From assembly GCA_025359105.1 (NCBI GenBank), contig JANYHK010000120.1, positions 1 to 64,000 of the forward strand: a DNA stretch of 64,000 bases, read 5' to 3'. The stretch comes from Myxococcales bacterium (GTDB lineage: Bacteria; Myxococcota_A; Polyangia; Polyangiales; Polyangiaceae). The notes under the pieces are model-generated. The model was not told where the DNA came from and did not search any database. It was given only the letters and a program-made list of their open reading frames with translations. Position numbers and translations under genes: made by a program. Shown one piece after another: positions 27,501-33,677 of the stretch (positions within the stretch are counted from its first letter, which is position 1; each line of letters opens with the position of its first letter).

Positions 27501-27639
27501 GGAACGCACGCGTCTGCGCCGTCGCAGGCTGGAGCTCGGTAAGGCGCGGGATCACGCCTCGCGTCTCTACCAGATCCGCCGCCCGGGGGCTCGGTTCAGG
27601 AGGTCGCGCGAAATCGACGAGGCTCGGTCGGGCGCACAT
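24520..27639 (-). CDS. ydiJ: YdiJ-type FAD/Fe-S D-2-hydroxyacid dehydrogenase
   Basis: A 1039-residue protein collinear with E. coli YdiJ (about 1018). The N-terminal FAD domain has STDNSIYQ-like ATDNSIYQILPQA, RGGGTGTNGQSL and TLGGMISTDASGQGS. The FAD-linked oxidase C-terminal domain includes GMFGHVDVGCLHVRPALD and WGEHGKGFRSEYSP. The ferredoxin-type segment has CNGNGQCFHWD and CLACKACATQCPVKVD, and the CCG domain ends with GHCTE, GCCGMSGAFGHE and ATGYSCRSQ. YdiJ orthologues oxidise D-2-hydroxyglutarate and related hydroxyacids. I set the start at ATG 27639; upstream in-frame sequence crosses the palindromic repeats and is unlikely to be coding. Confidence 0.92.
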   Translation of the reverse strand: MCARPSLVDFARPPEPSPRAADLVETRGVIPRLTELQPATAQTRAFLAEVRRAGFSGDLADDLATRVVGATDNSIYQILPQAILYPKTKGDVVTLMRIAATAPFRGLTLTARGGGTGTNGQSLTAGLIVDVGRHMTRILARDGDGIEVEPGVVLDQLNAHLAPDGVFFAPNLSPSSRATLGGMISTDASGQGSRVYGKTSQHVAALEVVLIDGSVLVTRPMRRDEVLALPAWDTDAPLAERLPRAVLALAERVRPDFVAKLPRLTRFLTGYNLERVWDPEEGTLDLKWLVTGAEGTLGIVTKAWLGVVPIPTARRLAVLEFGSFDAALASAEIVLAQNPSSIETVDERVMDLAREDIIFPSVAAYLPTRPAPAPKTAAINLVEFEGMVAADVEAKMASLVAACDAHRGEPGWPLAVSVAANDADRNALWQLRAKGVGLLGNTKGRRKPVPFVEDTVVPPEKLSKYVAEFRALLDAEGLVYGMFGHVDVGCLHVRPALDLRDPEDEARVRRISDQVAALCTKYGGVIWGEHGKGFRSEYSPLHFGDLYVHIEATKTLFDPDHRLNPGKVATPTGKRRRLATIEQPTRGQQDRQIERRAQDTFALAIDCNGNGQCFHWDPDHVMCPSSKITRDRIHTPKGRAGVMREWLRQLSNAGARLPQRPSALMAPLRIVHTLGKAFGAFDYSHEVHRAMEGCLACKACATQCPVKVDVPAFRSEFLESYHSRYLRPLRDHLVAGLEGALEAMARAPWLFNFFLGSRIFQRVFGRLTGLVDTPLLAPRALTKELERRGIPMLGPASPPPSPDKARVVLVQDAFTSFYEPELVLKVRELLERLGCDVLIAPYVPNGKGLHVKGFLRRFEKQARRTAAALEKLAASGATLVAIEPAVGLTYRDEYRHALGRDLGFEVLLLQELLARIVPKKETAAPAREPYRLFGHCTEKTLAPASQHQWVEVFGRLGLRLDAIATGCCGMSGAFGHERIHREESKGIWDLSWGRWTRDDPSRVLATGYSCRSQAHRFGAFSPRHPAEVLLERLVETAGA

Positions 27640-27679
27640 CCCGGTCGAACCAGTGTGGTCGCCGAGAGCACCCCCGCTC

Positions 27680-27739
27680 GCGAACGAATCGTTCGCAGAG
27701 CGGCGAACCCTTCGCTCGTCCGCGAACGATTCGTTCGCG
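27680..27739. promoter_or_regulatory. Pair of palindromes between divergent genes, centres 42 bp apart
   Basis: Two near-identical perfect palindromes lie in the 169-base gap between ydiJ and the di-heme lipoprotein gene. The first is GCGAACGAATCGTTCGC at 27680-27696 and the second CGCGAACGATTCGTTCGCG at 27721-27739; both share CGAACGA-W-TCGTTCG. The centres (27688 and 27730) are 42 bases apart, four turns of B-DNA, so proteins bound to both would face the same side. This suits a dimeric regulator controlling both divergent genes. A dispersed repeat element is the alternative. Confidence 0.6.
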
Positions 27740-27808
27740 AGAACGCCACCCAACCCAGCGACCCCACGTGCGCGGCGCCGCGGACCACGCGTTGCACTGC
27801 ACTTCGGC

Positions 27809-29326
27809 ATGAACCGAACGCGAGGCTGCGGTCTTCTTGGTCTGGCTATGGCAGTCGCGGGCGCCGCGGCGTGCGGGTCGCAGCCAGACGGAACCGGCGG
27901 TCCCTCTGGATCCCCCGGAAGCTCCGTCGCCCCCGACGCGGCGGCGCCGGCGGATCCTGGCCCGGGCGCGCCGAGCGCGGGGCCGGTCTGCACGGGTGAA
28001 GCGACGGCCCTCCTGGACAAGGGGGCCAAGCAGCTCACCAACCTCTGCGCGCGCGGCTACGGCGATCCGATCTCGCGGGCCTTCTGCGCGACCCCTCCCA
28101 CCCTCACGAGCCTCGCGGACGTGCAGAAGCTCGTCGGCCTCGCGTTCAAGCCCGGGCCCTATACGAACGGCGGCACGAGCGGCAAGAACGGCAACCCCGG
28201 CTTCATCCTCACCGCGCAGTCGACCTCGATCACGACGCGCAAGGTCTCGCAGATCAACCCGCGCACGATCTTCTTCACGCCGCCGCTCGGCCGCGGCAGG
28301 CTGAGCGGTCCGCCGCAGCCGAACCCGTCGTACGTGGCGATGGGATTCACACGCGGCGACATGGCGATCGAGCTCCTCGCGAAGGATCCAACGATGAACG
28401 GCGGCAAGGGGGACATTCGCTTCTTCCTCTTGAAGTACGAGCAGGCGTGCAGCTCCGCGCCCGGCGGCTGTACGCCCGGCGATTTGTACACGCCCGCGGT
28501 CGAGTCGAACTTCACCGGCTGGTCGCTCTACGACGACGAGGATCTCAAGAATACGACGCTGGACTGTCGGCAATGCCATCAGCCCGGTGGTCCGGGAACG
28601 CCGCGCATGCTCCGCATGCAAGAGCTCCAACGCCCGTGGCAGCACTGGATGTACAACGACGCGACCGGCGTCGCCGCGCTGCGCACCGACTTCCACGCGG
28701 CGCACCCGGCGAACGAATCGTACGGCGGCATCCCCGCCGGCGTGGCCGACTTCGGCGACGTGCAGCAGCTCGAGGCGTTCGTGGAGAACAACGGCTTCCT
28801 CGTGCAGCCCAACGAATTTCCAGGAAAGGCGATCCTCGCCGAGCTCGGCGCGACCGGTACGAGCGCGACGTGGCAGTCGGCCTACAAAGCGTCGGAGGTC
28901 GCGCAGTTCATCCCGGTGCCGTACTTCGATTCGATGGCGACCGATCCGGTGAAGGTGCAAGCGCTCGTCGGACAGTACAGCGCCGTCGCCGCGGGCAGGC
29001 TGCCCGCGAGCCAGCTCGGCGACATGAGCGACGTATTCAGCGACGTCGCGCAGCGCGCCATGACGCACAAGCCGGCGGCCGGGCTCACCGGCCGTCAGAT
29101 CCTCGTGCAGGTTTGCCAGCAGTGCCACAACTCCCACCTCGACCAGATGATCTCGCGCGCGACGATGAACGTGGAGCGCTTGGACACGCTGTCGCGAGCG
29201 GAGAAGGACGAAGCCATCCGGCGCATCAACCTCCCGAAAGACGACTGCAGCCACATGCCGCCGCAGCGCTTCCGCGAGCTGGACGCCGCGGAGATCGCGG
29301 CGGTTCAGGCGGAGCTGGCGAAGTAG
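27809..29326 (+). CDS. Di-heme c-type cytochrome lipoprotein
   Basis: A 505-residue lipoprotein with an A-A-C lipobox (Cys22) and a Gly/Ser/Pro/Ala linker to about residue 60. Two CxxCH heme c motifs are visible: C-R-Q-C-H at Cys253, Cys256 and His257, and C-Q-Q-C-H at Cys436, Cys439 and His440. The region between them has no domain I recognise. A C-terminal helix (about 480-505) has a Met-rich S-H-M-P-P-Q-R-F segment that could supply an axial methionine. It is probably a periplasmic or outer-surface electron-transfer protein. It is divergent from ydiJ across the paired palindromes, which may link its expression to that flavoprotein. Confidence 0.75.
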   Translation: MNRTRGCGLLGLAMAVAGAAACGSQPDGTGGPSGSPGSSVAPDAAAPADPGPGAPSAGPVCTGEATALLDKGAKQLTNLCARGYGDPISRAFCATPPTLTSLADVQKLVGLAFKPGPYTNGGTSGKNGNPGFILTAQSTSITTRKVSQINPRTIFFTPPLGRGRLSGPPQPNPSYVAMGFTRGDMAIELLAKDPTMNGGKGDIRFFLLKYEQACSSAPGGCTPGDLYTPAVESNFTGWSLYDDEDLKNTTLDCRQCHQPGGPGTPRMLRMQELQRPWQHWMYNDATGVAALRTDFHAAHPANESYGGIPAGVADFGDVQQLEAFVENNGFLVQPNEFPGKAILAELGATGTSATWQSAYKASEVAQFIPVPYFDSMATDPVKVQALVGQYSAVAAGRLPASQLGDMSDVFSDVAQRAMTHKPAAGLTGRQILVQVCQQCHNSHLDQMISRATMNVERLDTLSRAEKDEAIRRINLPKDDCSHMPPQRFRELDAAEIAAVQAELAK

Positions 29327-29331
29327 TGGCG

Positions 29332-29366
29332 ACTGGATCCCGCCCGTGGTTGCCCTACGATCCAGT
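29332..29366 (+). terminator. Candidate stem-loop after the di-heme lipoprotein gene
   Basis: ACTGGATC (29332-29339) and GATCCAGT (29359-29366) are perfect 8-base arms around a 19-base loop, starting six bases after the stop codon. A short GGTTTC follows rather than a clear U-tract, so it is a weak intrinsic terminator at best. It may simply separate this gene from the cytolysin promoter. Confidence 0.4.
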
Positions 29367-29378
29367 GGTTTCAATAAG

Positions 29379-29410
29379 TTACAGCAGGAGTGTCGTAAAT
29401 TACAATGTAA
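29379..29410 (+). promoter_or_regulatory. Candidate promoter with overlapping palindrome for the cytolysin-family gene
   Basis: An AT-rich island in otherwise GC-rich sequence. TTACAG (29379-29384) and TACAAT (29401-29406) are spaced by 16 bases and resemble -35 and -10 boxes; the -10 matches TATAAT at five of six positions. The 11-base palindrome TTACAATGTAA (29400-29410) overlaps the -10 box, a good position for a repressor. The predicted start would lie about 55-60 bases upstream of the ATG at 29470. Confidence 0.45.
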
Positions 29411-29469
29411 ACATGAGGTCGGGAGCGCGCACGGCGACGGCATGTAGGTTGCTGTAGGTCTCCTTACCC

Positions 29470-31116
29470 ATGAGAAATCCCCTCGCCGGAGTAGGCCGTT
29501 ACCTCGTCGCCACCGCACTCGTCGCCTGCAGCGCCAGCGGCGAGTCGGGCTTGGGGCCCGCCGAGACCGTACCCGCGGCGGTCAAGGGCGAGCCCGATCA
29601 GAGCGAGCTGCGGAAATTCATCCTCGCGGCGAGCGCGCCGCCCACGCCGGCGCAGCAAGATCCCACGCAGACCGGCGAGGACAAGCAGATCAAGACGGAG
29701 AACGGCGTCGCCGAGGAGTGCGTCTACAAGAGGTACACCGGCACGGCGCTCTACGAGACGCTCGTCTCGTTCGATCCCAACGCCGATTCGATCTGGCCCG
29801 GCGCCCTCGTGCAGACCAAGACGCTCCCCGAGGGGCTCGCCGCGCCCATCGCGCTCGCGCGGCGCCCGGGCACGATCACCGTGGGCGACGCCATCATCGG
29901 AGGCCAGGCGCAAACCTACAGCAAGACGATCCCCGAGCCGACGTTTGCCGCCAGTCGCGACGCCATCGGCTCGGTCTTCAGCGGAGCCGACGTGAAGCTC
30001 GCGGCGAAGACCAACTACCTCGCCGAGACCGCGTACTCGATGAACGAGGCGGTCCTCAAGATCGGGGTCGCGGCGAGCTGGATGTCCGGCAGCGTCAAGG
30101 CAAACTTCGCCGGGAGCTGGCTCAACAAGAAGACGACGATGGTCGTTCGCTTCGTGCAGGCCTACTACACCGTCTCGTTCGCGGCTCCGCCGTCGCCCGA
30201 GAAGATCTTCGGACCGAACGTGACCGTCAACGACGCGCGCCCGTACATGGGGCCAGGCAACGCGCCCGCCTTCGTCTCCAGCGTCACCTACGGTCGAATG
30301 TTGATCATGAAGATCGAGAGCGACGACAGCGAGTCCGACGTCCGCGCGGCGCTCGACGTCGCCTTCTCCAAGGTCAGAGTGGACCTCGACGCGAGGCAGA
30401 AGAAGGTCCTGCAGAACAGCTCGATCTCGGTGTTCATCCTCGGTGGCTCGCCCGACGACGCCGCGCATCTTCAAACCGCGGACGCCGCGAGCCGCCCTGC
30501 CGCTCTGAGCGCGTACATCGACAACGGCGCAAACTACGACCCACGTTCGCCGGGAGTCGCGATCTCGTACACGATCCGGCGGCTGGCCGACAATGAGACC
30601 ATCAAGGTGGCGTCCACGATCGACTACCAGATTCCGGTGTGCACGCCGGCGGCCGTGAAGGTCCTACTCACGGCCGACAATCTCTATTTTGGCCAAGACG
30701 GCAAGGCCGGTGGATCGACGAGCGGGTCCTACGACGTCTGGGTGGAGACGAGCCAGAGCGCCGGCGGCGCGCTGCCTCCGACGCCCGGCAAGGACGCCGG
30801 CACCGATCGCCAGGACATGGCTGCGGGAACCGCCCACGTCGACGACGGGACGACGGTGCCCCTTCAGATCCAGCGGTACGTCACGGTGAACCAGCAGCAG
30901 GATGCTCACATCACGATCGGCGCGCACGTCCGGACCGACGCGAAGGGCAAGCAGTGCGACATGTCGAGGACCCATGTCTACCGGTTCAACCCCCAGACGA
31001 ACGCCGGCGAATGGACCAACGCCGGCGTCAACAAGCTGAACTGCGTCGACGGGGACACGGCCTTCATCGGAAACAACGCTCTCAGCGCGGACCTGAACTA
31101 CACGTTCACGCCCTGA
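29470..31116 (+). CDS. Cholesterol-dependent-cytolysin (thiol-activated cytolysin) family lipoprotein
   Basis: A 548-residue protein with a signal and an L-V-A-C lipobox (Cys20). The body aligns by eye with CDC pore-forming toxins such as pneumolysin: WPGALVQTKTL, RRPGTITV, a SMNEAVLKIGV segment (about 193-203), QAYYTVSF (about 230-237), FVSSVTYGRMLIMKIES (about 268-284), SISVFILGGSPDD (about 319-330) and PGVAISYTIRRLADNE. These are CDC domain 1-3 motifs. The C-terminal part (about 390-548) does not look like CDC domain 4: the Trp-rich undecapeptide is absent and two cysteines (Q-C-D, L-N-C) appear instead. Membrane damage is known for the family; activity and target here are unproven. Confidence 0.85.
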   Translation: MRNPLAGVGRYLVATALVACSASGESGLGPAETVPAAVKGEPDQSELRKFILAASAPPTPAQQDPTQTGEDKQIKTENGVAEECVYKRYTGTALYETLVSFDPNADSIWPGALVQTKTLPEGLAAPIALARRPGTITVGDAIIGGQAQTYSKTIPEPTFAASRDAIGSVFSGADVKLAAKTNYLAETAYSMNEAVLKIGVAASWMSGSVKANFAGSWLNKKTTMVVRFVQAYYTVSFAAPPSPEKIFGPNVTVNDARPYMGPGNAPAFVSSVTYGRMLIMKIESDDSESDVRAALDVAFSKVRVDLDARQKKVLQNSSISVFILGGSPDDAAHLQTADAASRPAALSAYIDNGANYDPRSPGVAISYTIRRLADNETIKVASTIDYQIPVCTPAAVKVLLTADNLYFGQDGKAGGSTSGSYDVWVETSQSAGGALPPTPGKDAGTDRQDMAAGTAHVDDGTTVPLQIQRYVTVNQQQDAHITIGAHVRTDAKGKQCDMSRTHVYRFNPQTNAGEWTNAGVNKLNCVDGDTAFIGNNALSADLNYTFTP

Positions 31117-31174
31117 GTCCACGCCGCGACGTAGAGCCTGACGGCAGCGCCCGCGAGCGAGTATCACGCCGGGC

Positions 31175-31546
31175 ATGAAGCCGTTCGCGCGCGTCCTCGT
31201 CGCCCTCGTCCCGCTCATCCTCTCGACGCACGCCGGCGCGGATCTGCCGGGCGGGCGGCCGCGTCCGAACGCGCCGCCGCCGCCCCAGCTCCAAGGCCCG
31301 CAGGTGCAGCCGGGGCCGAATCAGGGGCCGACGGTGCAGCCAGGGCCGAATCAGGGGCCGCCGGTGCAGCCAGGGCCGAATCAGGGGCCGCCGCAGGTGC
31401 AGCCCGGGCCGAGCCAGGGGCCGATGCGCGCACGATGGTCATCACCGGCGACGAGCTCCCCGCGGGCGTCACCCTGGAGGGTGGCAGCAAGACCGTCGCG
31501 CTCGCCGGCAACGAGTCCAAATGGGTCGACCTCCGCTTCCTCCTGA
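31175..31546 (+). CDS. Signal peptide plus proline-rich repeat, 5' part of a probably frameshifted gene
   Basis: The first 80 or so codons look genuine: a signal peptide (MKPFARVLVALVPLILSTHA) followed by four units of about ten residues, P-G-P-N-Q-G-P-x-V-Q. After the repeat the frame becomes Ser/Arg/Pro-rich sequence typical of a shadow frame and stops at 31546. The next frame at 31435 opens a convincing folded domain with no signal of its own. I infer one secreted protein interrupted by an indel in or near the G-rich repeat. A sequencing error or ribosomal slippage is possible. Confidence 0.5.
   Translation: MKPFARVLVALVPLILSTHAGADLPGGRPRPNAPPPPQLQGPQVQPGPNQGPTVQPGPNQGPPVQPGPNQGPPQVQPGPSQGPMRARWSSPATSSPRASPWRVAARPSRSPATSPNGSTSASS
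31304..31423 (+). repeat. In-gene tandem repeat, about 30-bp unit, four copies
   Basis: Four consecutive copies of a unit beginning GTGCAGCC and containing CGAATCAGGGGCCG start at 31304, 31334, 31364 and 31397; the third has three extra bases and the last is shorter and diverged. They encode the P-G-P-N-Q-G-P repeat. Each carries a G4 run, a likely site for slippage and frame loss. Confidence 0.85.
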
Positions 31547-31974
31547 GCAGGACCGCAACGCCTCCGCTCACCGGCTGGGAATACGGCTTCGGCCAGCCCA
31601 TCACGCTCAAGGCAGAAGGCAGCGGGAAGACCGCCTACACGTACCTGGGCATCAACATCGTCGAGCCCCAGGTGCACTGGTCGTGGTCGGGCAAGCCGAT
31701 CGGCGTGTACTGCATCCTGGGCTACACGATCTTCGCGGACGGCAACTTCAAGTTCTCGCGCGCGGTGGTCAACGACAACGTCCTGGGCGCCAAATTCTGG
31801 TTCAAGTTCTATCTCGACGGCATCGAGTACGGAAACATGTCCGGGAGCGTCGGCTCGGCGCTCGGCGACGACCACGACATTTACTCGTACGGATTCGTGA
31901 GAGACACGTTCCGGGACGAGTACGTGCGCTGGATGAGGGCCGCGCCGTACTTCCGATACCACGTCGAAACGTGA
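31435..31974 (+). CDS. Unrecognised beta-rich domain, probable 3' part of the frameshifted secreted gene
   Basis: A 179-residue open frame with balanced, protein-like composition rich in aromatic residues and Gly. It begins MVITGDELPAGVTLEGGSKT and continues with strand-like segments such as KWVDLRFLL, HWSWSGKPIGVYCILGYTIF, AKFWFKFYLDGIEYGN and YSYGFVRDTFRDEYVRWMR. There is no signal peptide, no catalytic motif and no family I can name. It lies 318 bases after the cytolysin-family gene on the same strand. As the ATG falls just behind the repeat in a different frame, it is most simply the body of the protein whose signal starts at 31175. Confidence 0.55.
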   Translation: MVITGDELPAGVTLEGGSKTVALAGNESKWVDLRFLLSRTATPPLTGWEYGFGQPITLKAEGSGKTAYTYLGINIVEPQVHWSWSGKPIGVYCILGYTIFADGNFKFSRAVVNDNVLGAKFWFKFYLDGIEYGNMSGSVGSALGDDHDIYSYGFVRDTFRDEYVRWMRAAPYFRYHVET

Positions 31975-32160
31975 GCTGGTCTTCGCGTGGCTCGTTCCGG
32001 AAGGGTAAGACGCGTCGCGCGCGTCATCGCCAGGCGGTCACTGCGCGACGCCGCTGAGGTGGCTTTGGACACCGGCCTTGGTCGTTCGGCAGGAGCAGCC
32101 ATGGCGCGCGGGGCCGTAAAGGGGAAAGCCCTCGCTCCTCGACCGGGGTACAGTGCCGCG

Positions 32161-32844
32161 ATGCGCCGCGCCGCGTGGGCTCTCTGGTTACTCGCCGCTT
32201 GTTCCAAACACTCTGACCCGACCGGGACCGCGCCCACGCCCACGACCGCGACCGCGACCGCGCCCGCGACCGCGCCCACGCCCACGACCGCGACCGCGAC
32301 CGCGCCCACGACCGCGACCGCGACCGCGACCGCGAGCGCTGCGCCGCCTCCGAAGACCTACACACGCGTCCTCCACACCGGCGACTCCATGGTCGGCGGC
32401 GGGCTCGCGCGGGCGTTGCGGCCGAAGTTCGAGGGCGACGGGGCGAAGTACTTTCGCGACGTGTGGGAGAGCGGATCGCTGCGGGACTTCTCGCGCTCCG
32501 ACCGCATCCCGAAGCTGATCAAGGACCACAGACCGGATCTCGTCCTGCTCTCGCTCGGCGCCAATGACGTCTACGAGACGAAGCCCGAGGTGATGGCGCC
32601 GTTCGTCGCCAAGATCGCGAAGATGACCGAGGGCGTCGACTGCATCTGGATCGGTCCTCCCATCTGGAAGGACGAGTACAAGCGCCTCGTCCCCGTGCTC
32701 CGCGACAACGCGGGGCCGTGCAAATTCTTCGATTCGAGCGACATCGAGATGCACCGCAAGCCCGATGGCATTCACCCCGACGAGAAGGGGGGCGAAAGCT
32801 ACGCCGACGCCCTCTGGGCCTTTCTGCACCCCCCGGCGAAGTAG
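32161..32844 (+). CDS. SGNH/GDSL hydrolase-type lipoprotein
   Basis: A 227-residue lipoprotein (MRRAAWALWLLAACSKHSD, A-A-C lipobox). A Thr/Ala/Pro linker of about 45 residues encoded by a simple repeat leads to an SGNH fold: block I H-T-G-D-S-M-V-G, block III L-G-A-N-D-V and block V D-G-I-H-P, which supply the Ser, Asn, and Asp/His of the active site. Block II Gly is probably in the W-E-S-G-S-L segment. Family members are esterases or polysaccharide O-acetyl transferases/esterases. The linker should hold the domain away from the membrane. Confidence 0.8.
   Translation: MRRAAWALWLLAACSKHSDPTGTAPTPTTATATAPATAPTPTTATATAPTTATATATASAAPPPKTYTRVLHTGDSMVGGGLARALRPKFEGDGAKYFRDVWESGSLRDFSRSDRIPKLIKDHRPDLVLLSLGANDVYETKPEVMAPFVAKIAKMTEGVDCIWIGPPIWKDEYKRLVPVLRDNAGPCKFFDSSDIEMHRKPDGIHPDEKGGESYADALWAFLHPPAK
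32227..32336 (+). repeat. Simple-sequence repeat encoding a Thr/Ala linker
   Basis: About 110 bases of alternating ACCGCG and CCCACG hexamers within the lipoprotein gene, reading Thr-Ala-Thr-Ala and Pro-Thr. It is a flexible spacer and a likely site of length variation between strains; there is no spacer structure, so it is not a CRISPR array. Confidence 0.8.
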
Positions 32845-32858
32845 GTTACGCTTCGGCG

Positions 32859-33650
32859 ATGTCCGTGGGCGCCTACGCGTTCGGGATCGCCCGGACCATC
32901 GACCCGGTGCGAAGCAGAGCGCGGCTCGCCGAGCTCTGCGAGCTCGTGATCCGCGACCTCGGGGGCGTGATGTTGCCGCACCACGCGGACACGTACAGGC
33001 GGCTCGCCGACGACTTCCAGGGCGGGCGCGTCGCGATGGCGTGGATGCCGCCGCTCCTCTGCATCGAGCTCGAGAAGCGGAGCGAGTGCGCCGAGATCGT
33101 GCTCCCGGTGCGCGGCGGGGCCGTCACCTACTACTCGGCCCTCGTCGCGCGCCGCGGCGCGGGGCCGGCGTCGCTTTCCGACGTGAAACACGCGAAGGTG
33201 GCGTGGGTCGATCCGGAGAGCTCGTCGGGCTACCTGGTGCCGCGCCTGCACCTGCAGGCCCAGGGTCGCACGCTGGGGGCGATGTTCGACGGCGAGCTCA
33301 TGACCGGCAGCCACGCCGCCGTGCTCGACGCCGTCCAGTCGGGGCGCGCGGACGTCGGCGCGACGTACTGTGCGTCGAAGACGCCGAAATGGACGACCAC
33401 GTCGGGGGCCGAGAGGCCGCTCGACGCGCTGACGATCACCGGCGCCATCCCCAACGACGCGCTCGTCCTCTCGCCGCGTCTCGCGCCGGAGGTGCGTGCC
33501 AAGCTCACGCGCTGGCTCCTCGTCGACATGCCAGAGCGCGCGCGGCAGCTCACGCTCGATCTGATGGGCGCGTCGCAGTTCCGCCTGGCGCAGGCGGGCC
33601 ACTTCGCACCGCTGCGCCGCATCCTGACGGCGGCCAGCTACCCGAACTGA
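32859..33650 (+). CDS. PhnD-like substrate-binding-fold protein without signal peptide
   Basis: A 263-residue protein of the phosphate/phosphonate ABC-transporter binding-protein type. Markers are VAMAWMPPLL, WVDPESSSGYLVPRLHLQ (the PhnD ligand-loop motif with a Ser-rich turn) and SGRADVGATYC. No signal peptide or lipobox precedes the domain: the start MSVGAYAFGIARTIDPVRS leads directly into the fold. No permease or ATPase genes flank it. It may be a cytoplasmic sensor-like protein rather than a transport component. The ATG lies 14 bases after the SGNH stop. Confidence 0.75.
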   Translation: MSVGAYAFGIARTIDPVRSRARLAELCELVIRDLGGVMLPHHADTYRRLADDFQGGRVAMAWMPPLLCIELEKRSECAEIVLPVRGGAVTYYSALVARRGAGPASLSDVKHAKVAWVDPESSSGYLVPRLHLQAQGRTLGAMFDGELMTGSHAAVLDAVQSGRADVGATYCASKTPKWTTTSGAERPLDALTITGAIPNDALVLSPRLAPEVRAKLTRWLLVDMPERARQLTLDLMGASQFRLAQAGHFAPLRRILTAASYPN

Positions 33651-33677
33651 CCCCGTTTTCTGCTAAGTACCAGACAC

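Noticed and set aside
28710..28724. Possible third copy of the CGAACGA palindrome
   Set aside because: Only the left half (GCGAACGAATCGT) matches and it lies within the coding sequence of the di-heme lipoprotein.
31435..31974. Assignment to aegerolysin or a DUF6294-like family
   Set aside because: The aromatic beta-strand pattern is suggestive but I cannot match conserved residues with any confidence.
32227..32336. Possible CRISPR-like or VNTR array
   Set aside because: Continuous simple hexamers with no unique spacers, inside a coding linker.
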